Below are positions 17,933 through 26,481 of a stretch of 64,000 bases of DNA, in pieces. The notes under the pieces are model-generated. The model was not told the DNA's origin. It worked only from the letters and a program-made list of their open reading frames with translations, and made no database searches. The translations under genes and the position numbers were made by a program. Position 1 is the first letter of the stretch; each line of letters starts with the position of its first letter. This DNA is from Mucilaginibacter cryoferens (GTDB lineage Bacteria; Bacteroidota; Bacteroidia; Sphingobacteriales; Sphingobacteriaceae): positions 62,001-126,000 of the forward strand of contig NZ_JACHCR010000021.1 of assembly GCF_014205845.1 (NCBI RefSeq), given 5' to 3'.

Positions 17933-20900
17933 TTAGAAAGTGGCGTTAACTCCAATATTGTATATTTTTTGATTAGCCGGATAGTTACCAAAGTCAATTC
18001 CGAAGCTGGTATTATCACCTAAGTTTGATGCCTGCAACTCAGGGTCTAAACCAGAGTATTTGGTAATGGTAAACAAGTTGTTGGCTAATAAATATACCCT
18101 GATTTTTTTAACACCGATACTTTTAATAGCCGACTTAGGGAAGGTGTAACCAATTGTTAATGATTTTAACCTAACATAAGTACCACTTTCTACATACCAT
18201 GAGTTTACATCACCGGTATTATCGGTATTAGCTATCCTGGTTAATACAGGGATAGTTGCGTTGGTATTATCAGCACCTGGTTTCCAAACTTTAGGGCCTA
18301 ATATATCGGCACTTACGTTACCTGTAAATACTTGTGGGAAGTAAGTCCAGTATTTAATGTAATTAAACACTTTGCCACCAAATGAACCGTAAAGGAACGC
18401 GTTGAAATCAAAGTTTTTATAACTCATGTTAAGGGTAAAGCCACCTGTAAACTTAGGGTTTGGATTACCTATATTAGTTTTATCATCAGCGGTGATCTTA
18501 CCATCGTGGTTAGTATCCTGGTATTTAAAGAAACCTGGCTGGGCGTTAACATCAGTTGGTGAAGCAGCAATATCAGCAGCATCTTTATACAAACCAATTA
18601 CTTTATAGCCATAAAACTCACCCACAGGCTGACCTGGAGTTAACCTTACAAAGTTTTGTAAACGGGTTGAACCGGCACTGTTTGGCGCATAATATAAAGC
18701 GCCGTTATTTAAGCTAACCACTTTATTTGAATAATGGCTTAAGTTTAAACCCAGATCGTATTTAAAATCGCTACCTACATTACCATGATAATTGGCTGTT
18801 AACTCAATACCTTTATTTGAAATGTTACCACCATTAACGTAAGGCAGGTTTTGTACCGCTACTGTAGCAAGAGCAAGAGATGGATCTTTATCCGGGAATA
18901 ATAAATTTGTAATTGATTTTTCGAAATACTCAATAGAGAAATCCAATTTATTATTCAGAATGGTTGCATCTAAACCAATATTTTTGATCTTATCAGTTTC
19001 CCAGGTTGTAGTTAAGTTACCTAATTGTGATCTGTAAGTACCAATTGCGTTACCTGTACCTCCTAAACCATTGATATCATAGTTAGCGTTACCTGGCGAT
19101 TGTGTATACAATGTATAAGCGTTGCTTGGCTGATTCTGAACACCTGATAACGAACCCAAAGCACCGTAACCAGCACGAAGTTTCAAGTCATTTAACCAGC
19201 TAACATTTTTAAGGAAAGTTTCTTTTGAAAGCCTCCAGCCAACTGTTGCAGATGGGAATGTTCCCCATTGGTGGCCTGGCGCGAAGTATGAAGAACCGTC
19301 ACGACGGATAGTACCACTAAGCAGGTATTTATCATCAAAGTTATAATCAACCCTGCCAAAAAATGATTTTAAGGTATTGCTATACAATGCACTTGGATAT
19401 GGAGTTGTTGGCACAGCGTTACTTGGTGTACCTAAGCCATTGGCAACAGTAACATAGTTAGGATCATAAGATAGTGAATAGTTGCTGCCACCCGCTTGTA
19501 TACCACGGCCAGAATTGGTAACGGCCTCTGTACCTGCTAAAAACTTAACATTATGCTTACCAAACTGTTGGTTATAATTTAAAGTATTTTGCCAGGTGTA
19601 GTTGCTGTTAAAGCCTGCAACCTCTGTATAAGAATTGGTAGTGGTGTTACCTTCAGAGTTTTCGTAAGCTGTTGGTGTGTAGTAGTAATAGTAGTAGTTA
19701 TCTACGGTACCACCAAAGCTTGTACGTAAAGTAAAGTGCTTCAGAAAGTCAACCTCGGCATATACGTTTCCGTTGATATCCCAGTTATTGTTCCTGTTAT
19801 TTTTTGTACGGTCCTGTACAGCAACCGGGTTGCTTGAGTTACCTAAACTTCCAGATCTGGTACCTGCATAATTACCTGCAATATCATAAACCGGGATAAC
19901 AGGTGGTTCGCGGTAAATGTATGATATCGCGTTACCTTCGTTTTGGTTATTGCTTACGTTAGGGTTTCTTTTGTAAAATATATAAGCATTTTCGCCCACA
20001 CGTACATGGTTACCAATATTGAACATGGTATTTGCTCTAACAGAATAACGTTTAAAGTAAGTATCAATTAATGTACCTTGTTGATTTAAATAGTTGACAG
20101 ACATTAAGTAGGTAGATTTATCGTTACCACCGCTTGCTGTAATGTTATGGCTTTGTATAGGAGCTGCTTTAAACACTTCATGAAACCAATCGGTACCTTG
20201 TTTGTTGGCTTTGGTAATTTGATTATCGCCGCCTGCCAATGAAGGATTTAAAACATAAGTTGATGGATCTGTATTGGGATCGCCAGCATGTGCACCGGCC
20301 GGTGTAAGGTAATCAGGAATAGTCCAGGTACCAGAACCGGTAGGATCATACTGGGTATTTTTACCCAACGCACCTGCATTTTTGTACGATTCGTAAAGAG
20401 CCTCAACGTAAGTTTTAGAATCGGCTAATTTAAAACCGTTTTTTAACGGTTGCTGATCGCCGTAGAAAGCATCATAACTAATAGTTGCAGCACCATTTTT
20501 ACCTTTTTTGGTAGTTACTACAACAACACCGTTTGAACCACGCACACCATAAATGGAAGCAGAACCGGCATCTTTCAATACCTGGATAGATTCGATATCG
20601 TTAGGGCTGATATCATTCAGGGTTCCCTGAACACCATCAATTAACACCAATGGAGTAGTGCTGTAAATAGAACCCACACCACGCACGTTAACAGTAGCAC
20701 CACCGCCTGGGTTACCAGAGCTAATTACGGTTACGCCCGCAGCCTGCCCTTGCAATAAAGATGCTGTATTAGCTGATGGTACAGTTTTTAAACTGGCCAC
20801 ATTAACTACAGCTACCGAACCGGTGATGTCTTTTTTACGCTGTGAGGTGTAACCTGTTACAACAACTTCGTTTAACGCGTTGTTGCCGGCTATCAGCGTA

Positions 20901-21193
20901 ATTACCATGTTGGTGTTTGAGCCAACCTTAACTTCCAGGGTTTGATACCCGATGTAGGAAACTACAAGCGTTTGACCTACGTTTAATGTTAGGCTGTATT
21001 CGCCATTAACATCTGTTACAGCACCAGTAGTAGATCCCTGGATGCGTACCGACGCTCCAATGATAGGCAATTTGTCATCGCTGCCGATAACTTTACCCTT
21101 GTACTTTGTTTGGGCTGTAACTACCAATGAAGATACCAGGCAGCATAGTAGCACGCCAAGGAACCTTCCCTTTAGGAGTAAACTTTTAAACAT
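17933..21193 (-). CDS. SusC/RagA family TonB-dependent outer-membrane transporter
   Basis: A 1086-residue TonB-dependent porin that imports what the SusD lipoprotein captures. It has a signal peptide (about 1-27), a carboxypeptidase-regulatory-like beta sandwich (about 30-105, GKVIGSDDKLPIIGASVRI), a plug domain (about 120-235, with VRGVGSIYSTTPLVLIDGV and the ESIQVLKDAGSASIYGVRGSNGVVVVTTK-type end, shown here only in part) and a C-terminal barrel to the final aromatic residue (GVNATF). No N-terminal STN domain is present, so anti-sigma signalling through this protein is unlikely. A run of six tyrosines occurs near residue 500. It opens the leftward block after a 935-bp gap. Confidence 0.93.
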   Translation of the reverse strand: MFKSLLLKGRFLGVLLCCLVSSLVVTAQTKYKGKVIGSDDKLPIIGASVRIQGSTTGAVTDVNGEYSLTLNVGQTLVVSYIGYQTLEVKVGSNTNMVITLIAGNNALNEVVVTGYTSQRKKDITGSVAVVNVASLKTVPSANTASLLQGQAAGVTVISSGNPGGGATVNVRGVGSIYSTTPLVLIDGVQGTLNDISPNDIESIQVLKDAGSASIYGVRGSNGVVVVTTKKGKNGAATISYDAFYGDQQPLKNGFKLADSKTYVEALYESYKNAGALGKNTQYDPTGSGTWTIPDYLTPAGAHAGDPNTDPSTYVLNPSLAGGDNQITKANKQGTDWFHEVFKAAPIQSHNITASGGNDKSTYLMSVNYLNQQGTLIDTYFKRYSVRANTMFNIGNHVRVGENAYIFYKRNPNVSNNQNEGNAISYIYREPPVIPVYDIAGNYAGTRSGSLGNSSNPVAVQDRTKNNRNNNWDINGNVYAEVDFLKHFTLRTSFGGTVDNYYYYYYTPTAYENSEGNTTTNSYTEVAGFNSNYTWQNTLNYNQQFGKHNVKFLAGTEAVTNSGRGIQAGGSNYSLSYDPNYVTVANGLGTPSNAVPTTPYPSALYSNTLKSFFGRVDYNFDDKYLLSGTIRRDGSSYFAPGHQWGTFPSATVGWRLSKETFLKNVSWLNDLKLRAGYGALGSLSGVQNQPSNAYTLYTQSPGNANYDINGLGGTGNAIGTYRSQLGNLTTTWETDKIKNIGLDATILNNKLDFSIEYFEKSITNLLFPDKDPSLALATVAVQNLPYVNGGNISNKGIELTANYHGNVGSDFKYDLGLNLSHYSNKVVSLNNGALYYAPNSAGSTRLQNFVRLTPGQPVGEFYGYKVIGLYKDAADIAASPTDVNAQPGFFKYQDTNHDGKITADDKTNIGNPNPKFTGGFTLNMSYKNFDFNAFLYGSFGGKVFNYIKYWTYFPQVFTGNVSADILGPKVWKPGADNTNATIPVLTRIANTDNTGDVNSWYVESGTYVRLKSLTIGYTFPKSAIKSIGVKKIRVYLLANNLFTITKYSGLDPELQASNLGDNTSFGIDFGNYPANQKIYNIGVNATF

Positions 21194-22128
21194 GAGATTG
21201 AGATTTAGTTGATTAATATATTTGATTTAAGAACTTGGTTCTGTTTTGGTGGTTTTTAAGTTTTTAACTGCATAGCAATAAACCTCGTTACAATTTTTTT
21301 GGTGAGAACAAAAAAATCATGAGGCTGGTTCACAAACTGCGAACCGGTAAATTTTGAAGATCTTAAAATGTTGGAATGTAAAAGTCTTATCATATATTAA
21401 CTTCCTGTAACAAATTTAACTTATCCCCGTTACCCTCTTTTCATGCTCCTTAACAACTAAGGTTTACATGAACTATGTTATAATACTATCAGAATGTGTA
21501 TGGTTTCTGGTGCTCCAGAAATTTATATTGGCTATGGAACTAATGTAATGAGAGTGTATTGTTTACACAAGTGAAAAATACAGATTTACAAATTAATTAT
21601 TTATAAAACCTTTAAGGCGATAAAATTATAAATTGTGCATGTTTTATTAATAAATTATTAATAAAAACCCCACTTGTTTAAAATTTTCACAAAGCTAAAA
21701 TATCAAAGTTGAGGATAATACATTACCCTAAGTATGGCTTAAACATTCATATTTAATGCAAAGCGGTTTAAAGCGCTACATTTTCCATCATCCTGATAGT
21801 ACAAAAATGCTACACTGCCCGGCAAAACAAAAGGTTAAAATATCATCATGATTTTGCAATAATGTCATTACAACATTTATTATTTTCATGATAAATAAAT
21901 GTAGATCACACATTTATAAACAAAATAATAAACGTGCAGAATACATTTATTCATTACATAAGGTTGTTATAAACAGCGGCAAAAAAAATCCTTTTTAAAC
22001 TAAAAAGCGCTGCATATTTAAAATATTCAGCGCTTTTTCGGGAGTACCCTTACCTTCCAAACGAGGGAACGAAAGAGGGCATTATATATTATTTCAATAT
22101 AATTTATACGCCAAAACTTATAGCCCTT
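21194..22128. promoter_or_regulatory. 935-bp A+T-rich gap upstream of susC, with the GH3 terminator at its right end
   Basis: No credible gene is present. The susC promoter must lie in its left part, but I find no clear TAnnTTTG box in the leftward direction. GGTTC/GAACC arms near 21327-21345 form a short weak inverted repeat. The stretch 21400-22000 is very A+T-rich and low in structure. A terminator occupies 22002-22038. Confidence 0.5.
22002..22038. terminator. Intrinsic terminator downstream of the GH3 gene
   Basis: AAAAAGCGCTG (22002-22012) and CAGCGCTTTTT (22028-22038) are perfect 11-bp arms with a partly self-pairing 15-nt loop. A/T tails on both sides make it work in either direction; it lies 91 bp past the GH3 stop. 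Confidence 0.75.
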
Positions 22129-24438
22129 TTATTTAGTCCACCAAACAGATGCTGAATGAGTATCACTAGAATTGGTACCAATTTGCACCACAAATTTGCC
22201 CGGTTCCCAATCATATTTAAGCTGGGTATTGTAAAATTTTAACTGCTCTGGCGTAATGGCAAAACTTACCACTTTAGCCTCGCCCGGCTGCAGCTTTATC
22301 TTCTTAAAATTCTTCAATTCTTTTACCGAGCGGCTAATGCTGGCAACCGGGTCGCTGATGTATAGTTGCACCACCTCTTCGCCGGCAAGTTTGCCGGTAT
22401 TAGTTACGGTAACTGTAGCGGTAAGGGTTTCGTTACCTTTTAAAGTGGTTTTATTTAACTTAACATCGCTATAACCAAATGTGGTATAGCTTAGGCCATA
22501 ACCAAAAGGATAAAGCGGCTCATTAGAAATATCCAGGTAGTTTGATTTAAACTTGGTTGGGCCACTGCTGTACGGGCGGCCGGTGTTTTTATGATTATAA
22601 TATATAGGTATCTGCCCTACACTGCGTGGAAAGGTAGCGGTGATCTTTCCGGCAGGGTTATAATCGCCAAATAAAACATCGGCAATGGCGTTACCCGCTT
22701 CGGTACCTGGTGCCCATACATCTAAAATAGCGGTTGCGTGTTCGTTTTCCCAGGTTAGGGTAAGCGGCCTGCCGTTAAACAATACAATAACCATTGGTTT
22801 GCCTAATTTTGATAGCGCCTTCAGCATATTTTTCTGAGGCTCCGGGATATCGATATCCGACCTGCTTGACGATTCGCCCGACATGCTTTGCGACTCCCCT
22901 ACCACGGCAACTATCACATCCGATTTGTTGGCCGCGTCTACAGCTTCTTTCAATAGTTCATCCGCAGGTTTCGGATCGATAGAAACCATTCCCGGGCCAA
23001 AGTTTAAGCGTTTTATAAATTCGGCATCCTCGGTAATGTTAGATCCTTTGGCGTAGTTGATAGTAACACCATCGCCCACAACGTTTTTAATACCCTGCAT
23101 TACACTGATAGATTTTTCCCAATCGCCGGCAACAACCCAGGTGCCCAGCATATCGCGCTGGTTATTAGCCAACGGACCAACAAGCGCAATGCTCATCCCC
23201 GTTTTTTTCAACGGCAGGGTTTGGTTATCATTTTTTAACAATACAAAGGAGTGTTTGGTAATTTCCCTTGCAGCGCTGCGGTTAGCTACAGATAATACAT
23301 CTGTACTTTCCCTCGCCACATCCATTGATTTGTAAGGATTATCAAACAAACCCAGTTTATATTTAGCCTCCAACACGCGGCGGCAAGCCTGATCAATCTC
23401 CAGCTGGGTTATTTTTTTCTCTTGTAATGATTTTTTCAACGTAGTTAAAAAACCTTCGCCAACCATGTCCATATCCAAACCGGCCTTTAAAGCCAGTGCC
23501 GATACCATTTGCAGATCGCCAAGGCCATGGGCTTCCATCTCGTTAACAGCGGTATAATCTGATACCACAAAACCTTTAAACCCCCATTGTTTACGCAACA
23601 GATCTGTTAACAACCATTGGTTACCCGTGGCAGGTACACCATCAACAGTATTAAATGAGCTCATAAAGCTGCCGGCGCCGGCATCAACAGCGGCTTTGTA
23701 TGGTGGCAAATAATCCTGGTACATTTTAATGCGGCTCATATCAACCGTATTGTATTCGCGACCAGCCTCTGCACCGCCATATAAGGCAAAGTGTTTTACG
23801 CAGGCCATTACCGCGTCGGCATTTTTCATGCTGGTGCCCTGGTAGCCTTGTACCATGGCTTTTGCAACCTGGCCGCCATACCATGGGTCTTCGCCAGAGC
23901 CTTCTGAAATACGGCCCCAACGTGGGTCGCGGGCAATATCAACCATGGGCGAAAATACCCAGCTTAATCCCTCTGCTGTAGCTTCTTTAGCTGCTATATG
24001 CGCCGATTGTTTGATGAGGTCCATATCCCACGTTGCCGACATACCCAAAGGAATAGGGAAAATAGTACGATGCCCGTGAATAACATCTAAACCAAATATT
24101 AACGGGATATGCAATCTCGAATTTTTTACGGCTGCTTCCTGTACCTCTTTGGTTTGCGCTGCACCCCAGATACCGAAAACGCCACCTATTGCGCCTTTTT
24201 TAATTTTTTCTTCAACACCCTTATTTACCACCGAACCTGTTGTTGGCGCGCCAATAGTTACCAGGTTTAATTGACCTATCTTTTCATCAAGGGTCATTTT
24301 TTTTAATAAACCGCTTACAAAAACATTCATTTTGGCATCTTCGGTTTGGCTTTGGGCCGATGCCTTACCAAAAGGCAGCAACACCACACAAAGCGGAATA
24401 ACCCTGGCAATAATTCGGGCAGAAAAGTACTTGTTCAT
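22129..24438 (-). CDS. bglX: Glycoside hydrolase family 3 beta-glucosidase-type enzyme, exported
   Basis: A 769-residue GH3 enzyme that removes terminal beta-linked glucose (or a related sugar) from oligosaccharides, probably in the periplasm. The signal peptide covers about residues 1-29. The TIM barrel (about 45-380) has KHF at 215-217 and the nucleophile D294 in GFVVSDYTAVNEM. The alpha/beta sandwich (about 390-640) follows, with acid/base candidates in the VVAVVGESQSMSGE region. A C-terminal fibronectin-III-like domain (about 670-765) closes it. Length and domain order match BglX. It is divergent from a Nudix-type regulator, with a perfect operator-like inverted repeat in between, so sugar-responsive control is likely. 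Confidence 0.9.
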   Translation of the reverse strand: MNKYFSARIIARVIPLCVVLLPFGKASAQSQTEDAKMNVFVSGLLKKMTLDEKIGQLNLVTIGAPTTGSVVNKGVEEKIKKGAIGGVFGIWGAAQTKEVQEAAVKNSRLHIPLIFGLDVIHGHRTIFPIPLGMSATWDMDLIKQSAHIAAKEATAEGLSWVFSPMVDIARDPRWGRISEGSGEDPWYGGQVAKAMVQGYQGTSMKNADAVMACVKHFALYGGAEAGREYNTVDMSRIKMYQDYLPPYKAAVDAGAGSFMSSFNTVDGVPATGNQWLLTDLLRKQWGFKGFVVSDYTAVNEMEAHGLGDLQMVSALALKAGLDMDMVGEGFLTTLKKSLQEKKITQLEIDQACRRVLEAKYKLGLFDNPYKSMDVARESTDVLSVANRSAAREITKHSFVLLKNDNQTLPLKKTGMSIALVGPLANNQRDMLGTWVVAGDWEKSISVMQGIKNVVGDGVTINYAKGSNITEDAEFIKRLNFGPGMVSIDPKPADELLKEAVDAANKSDVIVAVVGESQSMSGESSSRSDIDIPEPQKNMLKALSKLGKPMVIVLFNGRPLTLTWENEHATAILDVWAPGTEAGNAIADVLFGDYNPAGKITATFPRSVGQIPIYYNHKNTGRPYSSGPTKFKSNYLDISNEPLYPFGYGLSYTTFGYSDVKLNKTTLKGNETLTATVTVTNTGKLAGEEVVQLYISDPVASISRSVKELKNFKKIKLQPGEAKVVSFAITPEQLKFYNTQLKYDWEPGKFVVQIGTNSSDTHSASVWWTK

Positions 24439-24561
24439 TTTTTTAATTTACGTTGTAAGGATATTGATTAACAAAATATGGATAGGTAAAAAGCGCGATC
24501 TGGCGCCTGTTAACTATTTAATTAAAAACTTACCGGTGATAATTGGCTATATTACAACAAC

Positions 24562-24594
24562 TTTACAATTGTGTATAAAGTACACAATTGTAAA
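24562..24594. promoter_or_regulatory. Operator-like inverted repeat between the GH3 and Nudix-regulator genes
   Basis: TTTACAATTGTGTA (24562-24575) and TACACAATTGTAAA (24581-24594) are perfect 14-bp arms around a 5-nt spacer. It lies 43 bp before the regulator start and 123 bp before the GH3 start. Its size and symmetry fit a dimeric DNA-binding protein, most simply the adjacent regulator. Confidence 0.75.
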
Positions 24595-24616
24595 TATTAT
24601 AATTAAATAATCAAAG

Positions 24617-24624
24617 TATTTTTG
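24617..24624 (+). promoter_or_regulatory. -7 promoter element of the Nudix regulator
   Basis: TATTTTTG matches TAnnTTTG and ends 13 bp before the start codon. The inverted repeat lies just upstream, where a bound regulator could block RNA polymerase. No good -33 TTTG is visible at the normal spacing. Confidence 0.4.
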
Positions 24625-24637
24625 TAGAATAGCAAAA

Positions 24638-25399
24638 ATGTTGACCAGAGAAGAGCTTATTGAGTATAGCGACGAGGCGCGTAAAAACTACCTCGAACAT
24701 ATTTCTATTGATTGTGTGGTTTTTGGCTTTCACGAAGGCCAGATGAAAGTACTATTGTTAAAAAATATAGGTGAAGAAAAATGGTACCTGCCGGGTGGCT
24801 TTGTGCTTAAGCCCGAACCCATTGAAATGGCGGCAAACCGTATATTAAATGAACGTACAGGTTTGGATAAGATCTTTTTACAACAATTTCACGTTTTTGG
24901 CGCTCCCGACCGCTCAAAAGTACACAATGACATGTATGCCGATATGCTGCCGCCCGAGCAAAACTGGTTCTCCAACCGATTTTTGTCAATAGGTTATTAT
25001 GCATTGGTCGATTTTTCTGAAGTTACGCCCAAGGCCGACCGTTTTTCTGAACTTTGCGGCTGGCGCGATCTGGACGATATGCCCACCATGGAATTGGACC
25101 ACGAACTGATATTTAAAACCGCGCTGGATACCTTACGCCTGCAGTTAAATTACCAACCTATTGGTTATAACCTGATGCCAAAGGAATTTACCATGCCCGA
25201 ACTGCAAAAACTGTACGAAACCATACTGGACAAAAAATTAGACCGGCGCAATTTTCAACGCCGTATACTGGCTTTTGGCATCCTTAACCGCGCGGAGCAA
25301 CCCCGTAAAGGAGGTGCCCATAAGGCACCATATTTATACTCGTTTGATCTGGAGGGCTATCGTCACGCGTTGACGGAGGGCTTTAAGGGAGGGTGGTAA
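24638..25399 (+). CDS. Nudix-domain transcription regulator with C-terminal winged helix (NrtR/AraR-like)
   Basis: A 253-residue cytosolic regulator. Residues about 20-155 form a Nudix fold (ISIDCVVFGFHEGQMKVLLL); residues about 170-245 form a winged helix (MPELQKLYETILDKKLDRRNFQRRI). The Nudix box is degenerate: after G-x5-E-x7 the usual R-E-U-x-E-E-x-G-U reads RILNERTGL, so key metal-binding glutamates are missing and hydrolysis is unlikely. Members of this group bind a nucleotide or sugar ligand and act as repressors; Bacteroides AraR is one. The divergent GH3 gene and the 14-bp inverted repeat in front make sugar-utilisation control the best guess, with autoregulation. Confidence 0.85.
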   Translation: MLTREELIEYSDEARKNYLEHISIDCVVFGFHEGQMKVLLLKNIGEEKWYLPGGFVLKPEPIEMAANRILNERTGLDKIFLQQFHVFGAPDRSKVHNDMYADMLPPEQNWFSNRFLSIGYYALVDFSEVTPKADRFSELCGWRDLDDMPTMELDHELIFKTALDTLRLQLNYQPIGYNLMPKEFTMPELQKLYETILDKKLDRRNFQRRILAFGILNRAEQPRKGGAHKAPYLYSFDLEGYRHALTEGFKGGW

Positions 25400-25420
25400 A
25401 CAACAAACCATTTAATAAAG

Positions 25421-26074
25421 ATGAAATTAAACCAAGCTTTTAGCTTATGTACAATATGCATAATCATAAGCTTGGTTTCTTGTCACAGTCCCTATCCTTC
25501 ATCTACAGCAAAAGCGAAGATTTCTGCCGTTGCCACCAAACTTAAACAAAAGCCAGATCAGGATTCTCTCCTTCAACCAGTTCGTGTATACGCAAAGGAA
25601 GATAGCTCATGTGTTATTGTAAATGGCAAAACTCTTTGTATCTCAAAAAAACACTCAATTGATCTAAAAAAAGCTTACCCCTACATTCGCGAAATAAAAA
25701 ATGGAATAGTTCATAAAACAAGTTGCTTAACTTTAGGCGATTTCACTTTAATTACAACTAACAGTGGTACCGACCGCGGCTATACCGAATTATATGCAAT
25801 AGATAATAAAACTAAAACCCTGGTAAAAGACAAACAATTTAAAAGAGACCACTTATCAGGTTTCGGAGTTTTTGTAGTTAATGACTACAAAATATTCACC
25901 ATGCATAAATATTATTATGATAAAAAAGACGATTTCAAATCGTCAGGTTCATTATACACCATAAAAAACGATCTGTTTATTTATATAAAAAGCAGAATAG
26001 AAAAAGAGGAGATTAGCGAAAGTGATAGCGCCATCATTAATTTTTCGCAAAGACCACTCAATAAAAAGTTCTAA
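25421..26074 (+). CDS. Lipoprotein of unknown function
   Basis: A 217-residue protein I do not recognise. It begins with a lipoprotein signal (SPII cysteine in LVSCHS, about residue 21), followed by a short linker and a mixed beta-rich region with many lysines (LYAIDNKTKTLVKD, SGFGVFVVNDYKIF). No catalytic motif is visible. It starts 21 bp after the Nudix regulator and could be co-transcribed, but its base composition is more A+T-rich than that gene, so the adjacency may be accidental. A membrane-anchored periplasmic protein is all that can be said. Confidence 0.6.
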   Translation: MKLNQAFSLCTICIIISLVSCHSPYPSSTAKAKISAVATKLKQKPDQDSLLQPVRVYAKEDSSCVIVNGKTLCISKKHSIDLKKAYPYIREIKNGIVHKTSCLTLGDFTLITTNSGTDRGYTELYAIDNKTKTLVKDKQFKRDHLSGFGVFVVNDYKIFTMHKYYYDKKDDFKSSGSLYTIKNDLFIYIKSRIEKEEISESDSAIINFSQRPLNKKF

Positions 26075-26102
26075 GCTTCCACCCTAATTTTACCGTACAA
26101 AT

Positions 26103-26339
26103 TTACTCTGCCACATACTCCAGTTTCACCTGCACATTCAGGCTTTCGCTCATTTTGGCAAACTGGCCCGAGTTGCGCGTAAAATCGGGGTCGGTATCCA
26201 TGTACATATTGGTAATTCTTACCATTTCGGGATGCTTATCGGTACCTATATTATAGGTAAGGCCTTCGCCACTCTCTAAACTTTGTTTAAGCTCCAGGTA
26301 TTGTTTACCTGTTATAATGATCATTTTCTCTGCGGTCAT
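26103..26339 (-). CDS. Small conserved-looking protein of unknown function (78 aa)
   Basis: A 78-residue soluble protein with no signal peptide: MTAEKMIIITGKQYLELKQ, then an acidic stretch and a beta-type end (LNVQVKLEYVAE). The balanced composition and typical codon use suggest a real gene. It converges with the upstream lipoprotein gene (28 bp between stops) and diverges from the peptidase gene. No domain is recognised. Confidence 0.6.
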   Translation of the reverse strand: MTAEKMIIITGKQYLELKQSLESGEGLTYNIGTDKHPEMVRITNMYMDTDPDFTRNSGQFAKMSESLNVQVKLEYVAE

Positions 26340-26481
26340 GTATTTTAGTTATAGTTGGTAATACTTAAACAAAGCTACAATAGTTTTACCGGTGGCAATA
26401 TTTACGTATTAAATTACCTCTTCGGCAGGTTTACCTTCCTGTTTATTATATTTACCGTAAATATAGATATAAACTGGCTTC

